Source of the DNA: Corythucha ciliata
Lineage: Eukaryota > Arthropoda > Insecta > Hemiptera > Tingidae
Length of the DNA stretch: 64,000 bases
Assembly: GCA_038030265.1 (NCBI GenBank)
Contig: CM075938.1
Span: 19,817,009-19,881,008, forward strand
Reading direction: 5' to 3'
The notes beneath the pieces are model-generated. The model worked only from the letters and a program-made list of their open reading frames with translations, searched no databases and was not told the DNA's origin. The translations under genes and the position numbers were made by a program. Positions 25,340 to 38,821 of this stretch are shown here, piece by piece; positions within the stretch are counted from its first letter, which is position 1, and every line of letters begins with the position of its first letter.

Positions 25340-26404
25340 CATGGGCGAAGCGTCCATGTAAGCAGTGTAAGTATTGCTTACAGTTGCAAACCAGACACTT
25401 TATATTTTTGGCATTCTCTTTAAAAGCGTGTATTAAATATAAATTAATAGATCACTAGTTATGGCTGTAATTGACAAAAACTATTATTATTATGGGGTAG
25501 TTTTTGTCAATAGCAATTAGCGAACAAATATCGCCTCATTCATTTATTCAGAAGAGCGTGCGGTCTTCACTGCTCTTCAGTAACTCCAGCCCTAAGAGCC
25601 TCCCAACAAAACGGTAGGCTTGTAAGCAATTCTGGAAACGAAGACAGGTTGGGGGGTTACCCGCTCCATAGCTTCCCACCCTACCTGCCTTCCCACAACC
25701 ATCCATAACCCCGCGCTTCAAACCTCTCCTGTAAGCAACTTTGAAAACACATACAAGTCCCGGAGAAAGCCGATAATGAGCGAGCCCGTTTGCGAACTTT
25801 TCGGGTGGAAGAAACTATTACTGGCCTGCTGGTTTTCATTATTTTTCAATTCATTTTATTAATTTTAAACAATATTTAACACTTCGTGGAAAATTGTACC
25901 TTTCATTTCCTCGAAATTTAACAATGAGATAGTATTACACTCATGGTTAGTCCGTACGTCCAAAAGTCTAACTTCTAGTAACATTTCGACCCTAAAACTA
26001 TGGCTTTACATTATTTTAGCAGAATGTCGGTCTGTCGATTTCTGATGTGAAAATACTCGACCGTTTTTGTTGAATAAATGTGAATTTTGACCCGAATTGT
26101 TGGGTCGGGTACAGTTTAGACCCCATATTGATCGAGTTTTGCTTCACTCGGTAGCGAAAAACGGTTAAATTAGGCCGAAAATGATCAAATTCATCAGTTG
26201 GTTCTCGACAACCTATGTGAAGTCCCACGCTAATCTCGTGAAATCTGACGTCGAAATTAACTAATGATCTCTATGGGGATAAGTTTTATGTTATATGCAG
26301 CAAACAGATTAATGTACGGTACACTAATAGGCCCTCTTCTAGCTATACATGAAGGATGGGGGGGGGGGTGCTTACACGTACAAATAAGGCAAGCTTCGCC
26401 ACTG
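25340..26404. mobile_element. 1065-bp non-autonomous hAT-like element
   Basis: Ends are CATGGGCGAAGC at 25340 and GCTTCGCCACTG at 26404, whose reverse complement is CAGTGGCGAAGC (10 of 12 match). Perfect 8-bp duplications GTAAAATT flank it (25332-25339 and 26405-26412), which is diagnostic of hAT-type insertion. Both subterminal regions carry GTAAGCA, and a G11 run lies at 26358-26368. A perfect 14-bp stem hairpin is at 25470-25511. The interior encodes no recognisable transposase; the largest frame is 70 codons on - at 26016-26228. It must therefore move, or have moved, using transposase from elsewhere. Confidence 0.85.
25470..25511. repeat. Hairpin inside the hAT-like element
   Basis: ATTGACAAAAACTA (25470-25483) is a perfect reverse complement of 25498-25511, with a 14-nt loop. 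Confidence 0.7.
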
Positions 26405-27300
26405 GTAAAATTCATTGTTTAAACAGCCAGAGCCTCAATTTTCGTTTCTAGATCAGCCACTCCGTGACATTTGCTTTCCAGAATAGCAAAATTGGACTGG
26501 AAGAGCCAAATCCGCGAAATTCCTGCAAACCCGTCAAATTGGGATTTTGTAACTAAACGAAATTCGTTCTTAATGGAGCCGAGCACGTGCATTTTGGGGG
26601 TTTCAAAATACATATATCTAGGATTTTCCAGAAACTAACCAACTTGAAGTAGAAAAATATTTTGCTCGTTATTTTGCGAATTCCGCATGAGACGGCTTTA
26701 TGTTTGAACGAATCTAACGGGAAAATACCCCCTCGTGGGATACTGCCCGAACCAGCCTGTGTGTCAATCCCCTGGAATGAGTCAACTCCAGGAAATTCCT
26801 TTTTTGAAGAAGCCGGACCCACAAAATTGGTGTTTTGATCATCGGATATTTTTTTTGGGTTCCTCCCCCCGCCCATTACCACGAATTTTGAATGGGGCCA
26901 ACTCCGCGAAAGCATCCAGACCCACAAAATTGCACTTTAGAATGAGCACAAACCTGCACCCAGGAGACATTTTAATTTATTTCAAGGCGTGAAATAAGGG
27001 AAGTGTTTTTTTTTATAGAGCCAAGCCCGCGAAATTGGTTTCTAACGAGCCAGAACCGCGAAATATTGTTTTTGATTAAGTCAAATCCACAGGCATGCCT
27101 TTTCTTTTGAAGGAGCCAAAGGCTTTGGTTCCTTAATTATGTGAATCCTCGAAAATTGTGTTTTTAAGTGCCCAATCCTGGAAAAGAGACCAACCTGCGG
27201 AATAACTTTTATGAAGGTCACAAAACCGTGCAAATGGGATTTTTGACTGAACAGTCAATCCCATGAAATTGAATTTACCACCTGAAACAACTCAAATGGC

Positions 27301-29250
27301 ACAATATCACTTTTTCTCGATTTCAGCCACAAGTTGTCCCCCAAAAGTATAGCTAACTCGCGCTTTAGCGAGGATCCATCCACAAAAAGGCTTTTAACCA
27401 CCAAAACACAGCCCCAAAGAGCCTCGACGAGGGGACCTCACTAGCCCGTTCTGGAATCACGAAGATCGATCGATACGCAAACGGTAAGTATCAGAGTTAC
27501 GACATTTTGTTTATGAAAATACAGATACGTTAAATTAGTTTCTGTAGCAGCCAATTATATGAAAGTTGGTTTTTGTTAGAGTATAGTTGGAAGGCTTATA
27601 AGGACTGAGCCGGACTAGGTGATGGGACACTGAAGGTGCGATGCTATTCTCGCGCTAATTCAATTATCGAAATTAGCAAAGCGATTCATCGCCCACCCAG
27701 CACTACTCACCTTACTAAGTTATCCCAAAACTTTTTTCCATAACGATTTTTATTTTTTTCAAGCACTTCCACACAAATAAATTCCATCAATGATGAGATC
27801 CCCCCCCCCCATCACACCAGTCATAACCAGCTTCTCCAAAGTAATAATGAGTAGCAGGGAGGGAAGCAGATAGGAAACTTTTGTACCGTTTTCTTCCGTT
27901 CTTAGAAAGGATTCCATGTCGGTGTTTAGGTTGTTGTGAAGGAGGGGGGGGGAGAAGATGAAAGGGAGAGAAAAGTTACCCGGTTTTTCACACTCTTAAG
28001 ATTGAAAAACAGAAAAGCCTTTTCTTCTGGTTTTTCTTACGGTTATACAAGAAGAGATACCGGCTTTATTCAGCAGTAGTAATTGAAGCGGAATTTTGGC
28101 CAAATTCAAAAGAAAAAAGAAATATTTTAAAAAGGTGAGAATTTATTCCGTCTCAAATTGATTAATAGGATTATAGGGAAAGGCTCAATGGTGGAGAGGG
28201 TATGGTCGAATGATGGGGGAGGGGAGTTTTGTAACTTTTAGAAGTGCAAAAGTAGAAGATAAGAAAGCGAAGAGTTATACGATTCATTATACTTGCTGGG
28301 TGAGAGAGAAAAGAAGAAAAAACAGCATCAGCTTCGTGGTGATCGGAAGGGGGAGGGTAGAATAAAAGAGTTTTGTAGAGTTTCCTGATTAGCCCTCAAC
28401 TTGAGACCGATCCGTCAGAAAAATAAATAAAATAGAGAGAAAAACTTCTTATGTTTGAAATGAATCAATCCGACGCAGTCGGCAAAAGATGAAGAACAGA
28501 ATTTGGAGCGGTGACGCCATCAGAAAATGACTTTTGAGACCCATATCATAGAATCCCACCCCAAACAACCCACACAATCTTGTTATTTTCCATCCTCCTT
28601 AAGAGCGAAACAATTTTTCCTTCCACTCTATTGTTATTTATTCGCTGGCAAAAAGATTTTCCGAGAAAAAAAAAACTTCCCACCGCCCTTTTAATTATTA
28701 CACAAATTAAGAAAGTTAAGCTTCCACCAAATACAATTGTCTGGCCCTCTGAAGGAAGAAGCGTTTTGCTGCACAAGAAGAAATTTAATTAATTTTACTC
28801 GAACAAGATTAAGTTGAAAAAAAAAAGTTTCCTCGCTTAGCGAATCCAAGAATTTTCTTTTAATGTCAAACCAAAAAATTGAAAGTAACTACACAATAGA
28901 TTTTTCATTTCGTTTAATTTTCCTCTTTAGTCCCCCCCCCGCCCGAAATGTTTTTTTTATTAAAATGGATGAGAGCCTCTATAATAAGCACATAAACTTG
29001 TCACTTTAGCTCAGTAATGCTTTCAATATCATAAATCTTTTCGACGAGTGTGGGGCGACGGCGCGGCGTAGGGGTTTGATGGAGAGTAGTGAAAAATGAA
29101 AATGTATATCATTAAAAAAGATGAATTAGTTGGTTGCGGTGTTGGTGGTGGTCCATCCTTCCCTCCCTTCTACAATGCTTGAACTAAAGTTTATGAAATA
29201 GTTGCGATGTGACTTACCATGGATGCAATCGGTAGAACGTCATTTTTCAC

Positions 29251-29282
<32 letters not shown>

Positions 29283-30740
29283 AGAGAAAATTACTAAACG
29301 TAAGAGGGGCAGAAATTTATTCACAGTTAAGGGTTGAAAGGACAATAATAACGCATTATTTTTTCTCTCTTTTTTTTATTATAATAGTTTGAGGATAATC
29401 TGAACAAATTCGAAGTTTGCATGTCGGAACACTCGTGTATACGGGGCGTCGAGACTAAAATATACGCTAGACGAATTGGATGGAGGGTGAAATCGGGGTA
29501 TTTTATTGCTCGTAGTGAAATGTGACACATTTGCTATTACCATCGTGTGGTTGGTAATGGGGGGAAGGAGGAGTGAAGGAAATGATTTTTGCTGCTTGTC
29601 CCCTTTTATTCAACCCTATACCCCCTCCCTCTCCATCAAACACCGTTGAAGCCTTTCATCGCTTGCATCGTTACACAACTCGCATACAGCAGAGGCTGTG
29701 GACGGACGAAAGGGCCTTTTTATTGCTCGCCCGTGAAGTGCATTAAGGTTTTATACAGCAAATGGAGTCTGTTTCTCTTTTTAACCCCTGAAGAGTATCC
29801 AGGGAGGAGGAGATGATGTCTCTTCTTTTTGCAAAATGGTGAAGATCTTCAAGCTGGAATGATGGTGGGGTGAGAGGAGAAAATAATGGTGAAAAAGGGA
29901 CGCTGCCATCCATCAAAGCCTTTACCCCCTCCCACTCCCACCACCCTAACACACTAACTTCAAAGCTTTATATCGTGCTTAAACCCAACCCGCGGATTAT
30001 ACCGATGTTCTTTCCCCATTTGGCAAAGATTATTAAGGGCGGGTGATCTCTGAGTCGGACTCCTGTCGTAATCAGAATACAATTTCCTCCCTTAAGCCCT
30101 ATTATAAACGGTGTTTTTACCGAATGAGAGTAGCGGAAAAAGGAAGATCTTAAGAAGAAGGAAAAACTCTTCACCACCCTACAATGGAAGATTCAACCTG
30201 GACGAGGCATCTCCTGGTTTAATTGGAGAGCTGAAGAAGATTCCATCTTCCCTGGAAGGGGTTGTTTTCTCTATGGATTATAAACCCCTTTCCCCTGAAC
30301 GCTTCGAGGCCTAGGCCCTGGGAATTGTGTTATTGTTTGTTTTAAGACTTTCCTTTGCATCTTCAAAACGGCTACCCTAACCCTTCGTCACCGCTTATTA
30401 CTTTTTCCTGGAAGGTAACGCCGGGTTTTGCGAACTCCCGCGTCTTAACTACTGCCATCTCTACACAACTGTTTTAACACCATCGAGTTAATAGTAGTTA
30501 CATCTAATTTGAAATGGGAAATTCCTTTCCTTAAAATACGCTTTTTGGAAGGCAGAACTGTAGCTTCCAGTCTGAAAGGATTTTCGCGGAACCCGGTCCC
30601 GGTTAATTAAACGGGGGACGTAAACGCCCCCTCAAATTGTCAAATATGAGCGTTTTTGAGCATTATATGGGACTCTTCTACCGCCGCGCGCCGCCCTGAC
30701 CACGGACAGCTTCTCGTATCAAGTCGAGGCCGGTGGAAGA
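27301..30740. other. Gene-free stretch
   Basis: Purine/pyrimidine-biased DNA with C11 at 27800-27810 and A24 at 29254-29277. A weakly self-complementary stretch at about 27614-27716 contains GCTAATT..AATTAGC. No protein similarity was recognised. Confidence 0.5.
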
Positions 30741-30749
30741 CGCTACACT

Positions 30750-31625
30750 CTGTCTCTACTGTCTATATTGGTTTATTCGTGACTATAGGATTGAGTGAAC
30801 AGTGCTTTACCGCCATGTTGTTAATTTGATGCCGATTCGTGGCTAAAAACCATAAAAAGCGAAATAGTGCGATTTAATGCCAATTATAGTGCCTAAAATT
30901 GAGTTTACAATGTTGAGAGGCCAATTTGCGGATAAAATCGTCACAATGTAAAATAGCGAGTTTTAGGATTGTTAGTAACTGTCGATTCACCCAAAAAATT
31001 GAGGAAACAGCGTCAAGTCGTGATCCGGGCTATGATTTGTGGACAATTTATGGTTAAAACAGAGAACATTTGGTTGTCGTTTGGGCTGTGGCGAGCTGTG
31101 TCGATTGTCCACTTCACAAAATGGATGTCCATTTCTCGAAGTGGATCCACTTGCCGTAATTTCAAAAAATTACGACATCTAGACAAAAAAATTGTCCATT
31201 TCTTGAAAAGGAAATCGTGTTCATCCAGTTGCTGAAATCGATAAGATAAGAGGTGGTAGTTGGGTTATTTTGGCTGTTTCTGGTGGCTGCTCATGGCGCG
31301 CGCAAAATCGAGTGAATAGTTCAAGGCGCGATTCAGCTAGTGTGTTTTGTGGTTAATTTACCACTCGAATCGAGAATAATGCAATATATCGCATTTAATC
31401 AAAGGCTGAAATCCAGATAAAGCTATATACAAGGCTATTTTCGTGGTCTACAAACGCAAAAAATGGATCGAACAGTGAAAAGCCTGTGTGTTTAGTGCCA
31501 ATTAATTGACAAAAAACGTAATAGTGTGATTTAGAACTGTATCTGCCGGCCTATTCACGCCTTGAATTGAGTGAACAGTGGTGAGGCATGATTTCAGGCC
31601 AAAATTCGGCGGCTGACAAATCAAC
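30750..31625 (-). repeat. R4 degenerate repeat array
   Basis: Diverged copies of TTGAGTGAACAGTG followed by GCGTGATTT-like and GCCAATT words recur (near 30795, 30900, 31310, 31460 and 31570). This is the reverse complement of the family at 61.25-62.4 kb. Spacing is irregular, about 40-80 bp per unit. Frames within it are short and lack motifs. Confidence 0.5.
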
Positions 31626-34600
31626 ATAGAGCCCGCGGCCTAAGATTTTGAGAAGTGCGCCCAGGCGTTTTAGCCGCACGTCGGTCGCCATTTTTGTGTG
31701 ACTTCGAATGCTGGAAATGCCAGGAAATTCTCAATTTCAACACACTTGCGGGGTATGTGTGGGAGAGATGGGTGCGGAATAAAAGGTTGGCCAAGCCCTG
31801 GGTGTTTGAGTTCGACTTGAAAACTCACTCCAGGGTGTAATGATCATATTCTATATATACATTATCAGTGGAATATGACAAAAAATCAGCGCAATTGAAA
31901 CCAATTTTGGGCTGGTGAAAACTAATCTTCCTTACCGATTTCGTCGGTCCCATTTAAATTTCAGCTTCTGCCTCTCCACACCCCTCACTATAAATGAGGC
32001 TGTTGTAACTGTTAATTTCAAGTTTGCTTCGTAATATTAAAAAACAAAAACCAGCGGTGGGCGGCGCATTAAAAAAAAGTGATAATCGGCTCTAATCATG
32101 TCATCAAAATCCTACAAATTACTAACATCGAGATTCTAATCACCATTAAGTATATATCGCAATAAAAAAGAAGGTTATCACCCTATTATCACCGTTGATA
32201 GTTTTAATAATTTTTATACGAATTGATCGGTGAAAGGGGCCAGTTATAACGCGTTATTACACAGTTCAGGGGTATCTTGCGTCGTAATTTTCTCTAACCC
32301 CCCCCCCCTCTGTATTCTTGGATAATTTAAAATCACCGAGCCTGTTTCAATAGAAGAGACCGAATATTGATCCGACGTGTCTGGAAATATAGAATAATAT
32401 AAAACTCTTATAAATCTCTCCAGCCAGCGATGGAGCGACAGCTTTTTTTTACGAGCACGTGGCGCGAGTCGCGAGTCTAATATTATATCCGTCGCAAATG
32501 AGCAGACAAAACGGTATAGGGAGCTGTTCGTAAGTCGAAAGTCATCTGTGCACCTACTACCCTCCCCCACCCACCTCCTATCTATTTGCAATTTTCTTGA
32601 TGTTTGGTTGCTTGAATCTGCCGGGTTCTGACCGTTTTAATACTGTCTAGCGACCTACTAAGGGCGTTTGCAAATTTATGGAACGGTCTAGCTTCGTCTT
32701 TTTTTATTTATTTGGCGATTTTGGGTGAAAAAAATTTGAGGTAAAAGGAGAGAAAGGCTAATAATTAAAAACCCCCTCCAACAAAATATTCACCCGATAA
32801 ATCTGTTTCACTTTACGGTCGTTTATATTAATTTATCAATTTCCTGAAACTCCCCCTCCCCCTCCCACTCAATATCACATCCTCGTATTCCTCAAGATTG
32901 ATTGTACAGATTTGAAAATTAGATAACCTCGCCGTCAAGCCCCCCTCACTCTTTCAACCGCGGCATTGGTGTTTTCCATATTTCCAAAAAGCCATGCCTC
33001 CCCCCCCCTCTAACCCTACTGAAAATGTGAACAACCCCCTCCACCTTGGATGAAAGTGGGAGAACAGGTGCTCCCCAACCATCACCGTGCGGAATACCCT
33101 CAAAATTGGGAATTACTCCGTTTTAAAACAAATCGCCTCCCCCCACCATTCTTCATGTATTCTCGATTGGTTGGCCTCCTTTTTTGGTAACGAAAACACA
33201 ACAACGGTCTCCCTTAAACTTTACACCCCCCTCCCCCAACCCTCTTTTCCTAATCATCAATTTTAGCTGTTTGATGGCTGGGCTGGCGGGTGAGTGAAAG
33301 GGAGGGGGATCTACAGTCCATCAATTTGAAGTTGAAACCTATCAGGCAATGCTGAGACCAATGGGTGAAGAAGGTGGGTGGAGGTGGGCACTCAACGAAA
33401 TTGAACGCACCGAGCAAGAATCCAAATGATGGTGGTTGGGGGAGGAGGTGGAATTTTGAAGTACTACGAGCAAAGAGACTGTAGAAGTCGGCCGTTTCAA
33501 GCGAATATTAATGATTTATTCAAAAGAGTGGACCGGTGGCGACAACCCCCTCCCCCCGCCGTAATCACACATTTTTGATTTTTGAAATTTGTATTCGACG
33601 CGTCGCGCTTATAATTCGATTATTGAACTCTCGAACTTTTGCCGCACAACACCGATAAACTTTCATAATTATCTTTGCTGGAAAAAACTTGATTAACGGC
33701 ACCATATAATTATGTAGAAAATCTTAATGACGTCGCGTTAACCAGTTGAGGGGTCGATGGGAGCTAATTTTCAGGTAAATTACATTCGGATGAGGGTTAT
33801 CATTTCTTTTAATACGGCTGCTGGTCGGTGTGAGGCCCTCGATAGGTGTTAAAGAGGGATTTTAATAAATTGTCCAACGTCATTTCCTTTCCTCTTCACC
33901 ACCTGACGATAATCCACGCCGTACAAACATCCCAGGGGCTGGTATAATGCCGTCCGTTCAGTGGTTGGTGTGACGGGTGGGTGGGAGGGGGGTTTATGTG
34001 CTTTCCAATCTGAGATAATACGGGGATCGTTTTAATTACAATCCTCCCTTCTATGCCCCTTTCGCCCACGTGGACTACTTCTGGCTATATCATTTAACCA
34101 GTTTTGCCGCTCTTCTGCAAAACACGAAAGATCCCGTTATGGGGGAGGGGAGGGTAAAAAAATGATTTTTGCCCCTGAACCAGCAGCTGGATGATTGCTG
34201 GTCAAACGCTCAATTAAAAATGGGATGAGGAGGAGGGGGGTTGAACAAGGCTCCAAGAAATTCAAAACAGGTATTTTCCAATTCTTCTCTTTTTTAGAAA
34301 GGGTTTTCTTATCAAGATAGCTGATAAATCTTAGCAGATTGCCTTGCCACTGACCGGGCTTCACGAAGCCGAGGGGGGAAGGGTAGAGAAGATACGGAGA
34401 ACCGGGACCATACAGGCAGTGTTACGGGAGCTAATTAATAGTTTACCCCCACTCCCTTTCGGCCATTTTCACAAGGCACGCACTACTCCGTGGATGAAGA
34501 GGGGGATGGGGAGCCTACAGCACGCCTTTAATATTTCAACTTGTCTAGTAACCCGTTCTTTTTGTTTCAAAAAAGGGGCCTGTTATTTTCCTATCGTGTT

Positions 34601-35053
34601 CCTCTCTTTAACAATTATTATTATTCGCAATAAAGAACGACTCAATCAAAGAAAGTCATCGGGTTTGGTGGGACGTGGCAGGGTCCAGGGTGTAAGCCTT
34701 GGAGTACCCTTCTAGTAGCTCGTTAGCAGCGGTATAAATATCATTCCGAAAGGAAATGCTTAAAAACCGTATTTCCCAGTTTCAAGTTAAAAGCCGTGAA
34801 AGCGCTTTAAACACTCATAGGTAGGGCGAGTAATGTTGAAACTCCGTTACAAAGTTTCTTCCTCCTCGTTTTCAAACCCTGACACTTTCCTTTAATACAC
34901 ACACACACCCACCCAGCGCATTATAATTAGACGATACGAGGAGCGGAGGTGACTTGCTCTTCCAAAAACAAGCACTCGCAGGCTGTTATGCCTACGATTT
35001 GAAGCCCCGGTAACACGGGGCGATGGCGAAGCTCTTCAATATCTAATAGGTTA
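31626..35053. other. Gene-free stretch
   Basis: Contains C11 at 32298-32308 and many CCCTCCCC tracts. The best frames (115 codons at 32244-32591 on -, 123 codons at 34344-34715 on +) show no domain, signal peptide or repeat that I recognise. Confidence 0.5.
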
Positions 35054-36670
35054 CAGGGGCGTAACCAGAAAGCTTTTGAGTGCATAAGTTAGCGACCGAA
35101 CTTTAATCATTTCAATAAGATTAATAAGTATAGTAAGACGTTCGAGTAGTCTCGCTGCGTCTCTCTCTTCCCCAACCACCCTACAAACACACAATTTGAC
35201 GTATATAGGGGGGGAAATTCCTACAACAAGGAAGGATTGCATGGAAACAACGCTATTTTCAAATAAGAAAACTTTTACAATCGTATGCATTAGCTTAATG
35301 GGAAGAAGGGCTTTTTAAATTAGCTCGGCCATGGGATAAGATTCCTTGAAAATGTTCATTTCCCGTGATGGGCTACCGTTCAAGACGATTCGCGGGTGGG
35401 AGGGTGAGGTACTTTTAAAGTTGAGGTAAAGCCCTTCGAAATTAGAGCCAGACGTAATGGGAAGGCTATACCGGGGAAGATTTCACGGGAGTTGATTAGC
35501 TTTTTGGTAAAGATCACGTTTTTAATTCAAACGGAGGGAGTTGAAAACGTGGTAAAACAGGTTATTACGAGCAAGAACACCCCCCACCCTTGACACACCT
35601 GTTAAGCTTCCGTTTTTTCTCTATTTCTTCTACCCGGTTGGGAGTCCGGCCTCCGTATGTGAGTTTTAATCGGGAGAATGGCTTGTTGCTCTATGTCAGT
35701 CTTTCAAGGAATTGTCTCACTCTGGGGATGTCCCTCATTATTTTCACGTGAACAATGGCGCAATTTACAGCGCTAACTGTAAATATTTTAAGTCATAATT
35801 CATTGAACGATTCAAACATCCAAAATTCAATCAGAACCTGAACGGACTACCCTGAGTGATTCATCCCCTCCTATAAATAATTCACTCTGTCGCTCTTAAA
35901 ATGATTTGAACGATTGAAATCATATCACTTTGCGTCCTAAAAGTGCTAAAAGTGACTTACTGGAAAGAAAAAAACATCGCTTTACACAACCGGAACAGAC
36001 CCCAGTGGAAGGGGGGGGGGTCACTTTTCTGCACTCGGCGAGAAAACTTGACGCACTCTGAGGGGCTAGCCAGGTCAGCCGGGCTAGAACAGCTCGGTGG
36101 CTGTTTAACACCTCTCTTGTTCCCACCGCATTCAAATTGATTGAGTCCAACAACTGTCTGTTTTCGAGCTGGATAAGTGTTCATTTCTACATGTGGTGCT
36201 GTGGTTGGGGGATTATGCTGATTACTATAATTGAAAACTCATAATTCCATGTTCATTGAAACGGATTAAATGAATAAAACACCGTGGATACCCCCTCCAC
36301 ACACACACATGCCGTTGATACTGTGAGGCGTGAAACTGACAAAAGTGCTGCTAAACTGTCCGCCATGAATCCATGGTTACTCATTCAGCACCAGAAACTC
36401 GCCTTTTAAACGAAACTCATGAAATTTGCCAGTAAAATATCATCGAGACGACTGCATTTTTGGGAATCAGGTAGCCCTAAAGCCCCCCCTCCACCAGGCT
36501 CGGTGGGCCGGTCATCCGGGTTGTGGTGGCCAGTTTAACGCCTCCACCCCCCATTTAAAATTATCTGAAGAGTAGAGTCTCTATTTGAAGGTATAATGAT
36601 TAATGTGAGTGGTGGGAGATTTCGAGAACCAGCCTACCCATTTGTCCCTTTATAGCTGGCTACGCCCTTG
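35054..36670. mobile_element. Candidate hAT-like element or two unrelated hAT-like ends
   Basis: At 35054 the sequence CAGGGGCGTAACCAG looks like a hAT terminus. At 36670 the reverse complement reads CAAGGGCGTAGCCAG, agreeing at 13 of 15 positions in the correct inverted orientation. The 8-bp flanks differ (ATAGGTTA and AGCTTCGC), so a single insertion is not proven. The interior (G10 at 36011-36020) has no transposase-like frame. Confidence 0.4.
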
Positions 36671-38085
36671 AGCTTCGCATTCTATCCATATTTCAAGTTT
36701 TTGAGCTCCCCTGAAATATTCTCTTTTACCACTGAGCCCTGTTATCAGAGTGGCTCTCCAAGGCCCTCAGAAATGAATTGAGCGAATAGAAAATCTTCAT
36801 TTTGCTCAGGGAAGGAAACGCCTTAATTATATATCGCTCTCTCCCTCACTCACTCCTTCTTGTTTCATGTTATAGTAGTTTAAACGTCTTGAGAAAAGCT
36901 ATATCGTCACGCCAGTCTTTCACAAGATGAAAAGCCCCCGCTTTTTGTCTAGATTGCCCTTCTCCCCTCACCATTGCTACCGTTTCAACAACCCAAACCA
37001 CCGCGTTTTCTAATAAACTTGTCTCAAATCTTTTTATTGCCTATTGTTTGACTTATGAGCGACTGATGGAAGACCAAGGGTACTTCATAAATTGTGTAGC
37101 GTGAAAAGAAGTTCAGCGGTGTGTGTGGTGATGGGAGGGGGGAGTTTTTGTGTTGTTCCCGGCTGTCTCCTCTTCTCTCAGCTCACAAAACTGAGAAAAC
37201 TGGATTTAGATTTGTAAACGTCTTTAAGACCTTTATCTCATCCTCATGAGAGGGAAATGAGATTTCTTTTAATTTTACTAAAAGCGCTTTATACCCAAAA
37301 TAAAATCAAAATTAAACAAAAGTTGAAGAACAATGAACTTGGTGGATTGGTGTAGGAGGGCGGACGGGGATGAAAAACGAAAAAAGTCACTGTACGAACT
37401 CTTACTCCCCCATTAATCAAATCCAATTATAAAATCCACTGCTCTCAAAGCTTTCCCTCTCTACACTCACGCTCAGACAGCCCCCTCGGATGTGGGCAAA
37501 GTTGTCATTTATCATTGCCAAATTTGAAGGGAAAAGTTAAGGTGACGATGATGATGACTGTGGTGGTGGGGGAGTAGTGGGCGGGATTGAAAATTTTCCG
37601 GTGGTACTGTGATGACCAAGATTTCCGCCTTGTATTATAGCTGTTTGTCTAATAATCGAGTTGGTAGCTACAAACTTGTTTCTAATGGTTGAAATACCTA
37701 TTGATCTGGTGTGTCGGATGCGGGGCTGAGACCGCCGGGATATACGGCGGGGGGGGGGGGTAGGCTTTTCGCTTTGAAGTAAAAGTGTAGCAATTGTGCG
37801 TTCATACATTTTTCAAAGCCCTCTCCCCCCCTCCACCACAGACACACACACAATCGCGAAATCGAGTTCATTTGATATTCAACGAGCGCGCTACGGGGAG
37901 AGAAAATATTGCCTACGGCATCTGAGTGTTGAATTCATTGAGGGGGCAAGTTATTGGGCGACCAGTTTGAAAAATATTACTAAAAAACAAGGAAAAAGGT
38001 CGGGAATCATCCGACTGATCTTAACTCGAGGCACTACCGCACCATTACCTAGCCATGGTTAGACAGGTTAGCCCCACCCATTATT
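36671..38085. other. Gene-free stretch
   Basis: Unique-looking DNA with G12 at 37749-37760. No protein-like frame. Confidence 0.5.
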
Positions 38086-38089
38086 CGCA

Positions 38090-38405
38090 GTGAAATTCCC
38101 CTAATTGGGCTTTGGAAGATCTGAATTAAGCGAAATTCTATTTCCCCAAGTTTTAAAACCCTTGCAAATTGGCGAGGGAAACCAGCGAAATTGATTTCGT
38201 GGGAGCTAAATCAGTGAAATTCATTTTAATGAAGCCCAATCCACAAATTTCAGTTGTTAGAACCACCAAACGCGTAATATTGGTTCTTGTAAGAAGGAAA
38301 TCAGTGAAGTTGGATTTTGAATGAGCCCACCGGTGATATTCAAAGGCAATGACTGGTAGGCAATGACCAGCAAAACCAACTTCAGCGTGGCTTCGGCCGC
38401 CAGTA
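38090..38405 (-). repeat. Short R1 block, inverted
   Basis: Units such as GAAATTCATTTTAATGAAGC and GAAGTTGGATTTTGAATGAG have the R1 layout on the - strand. Divergence is high. Confidence 0.5.
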
Positions 38406-38660
38406 GTCAAATAAATGCGACGATACTATTCAGTTAAAACAACTTGCAAGGCTATAAGTAGTATAACAAAGCTTCGCTGCGGTTACTCAAGATGATATTG
38501 TCGCTACTCGTTACTATACTCCTGAAGCCAATTGGCTCAGAGGGACCAAAAATCTGAGGCTTTTCTCATCAAACAATCAAACTGCCCGTTTCCAGCTTAT
38601 TTATTATATTACAAGAAAAAAATGGAAGTGGAACGACTCTGCTAACGCCGAATATTGACC
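38406..38660. other. Unique spacer
   Basis: Nothing recognised between the R1 block and the GC-rich terminus. Confidence 0.5.
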
Positions 38661-38666
38661 TCCACG

Positions 38667-38745
38667 CAGGCCTGCCTTAAGGGGGGGGGGGCTGGGTCCG
38701 TTATCCCCGGGCCCGGCCTTCCTTGGTGGCCGGGGTTTCAAAAAT
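38667..38745. mobile_element. GC-rich hAT-like terminus
   Basis: It begins CAGGCCTGCCTTAAG, then G11 (38681-38691), then GGGTCCGTTATCCCCGGGCC. The layout matches the left end of the element at 48822: short terminal motif, TTTAAGG, G11, then a GGGTgac..CCCCGGGGG box. A partner end with the same 8-bp flank (CCTCCACG) was not found, so the extent is unknown. An R3 array starts 80 bp inside it. Confidence 0.45.
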
Positions 38746-38821
38746 CGAGACAAGGAAGAAAATGGAAAAAAGGTAGATTTACGCAGGTTGAAGTTTTAAT
38801 GTAGTTGGAGCTCAACTGTGT

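Larger units (their letters stand above)
24640..27300 (-). repeat. R1 degenerate repeat array, block D
   Basis: The same family as blocks A-C, inverted. Units read GAGCCAAACCCGCGAAATTC-like on + (for example near 25145, 25315, 26500, 27025 and 27050). The array is split by the hAT-like element 25340-26404. Its length and divergence match block B. Confidence 0.7.
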
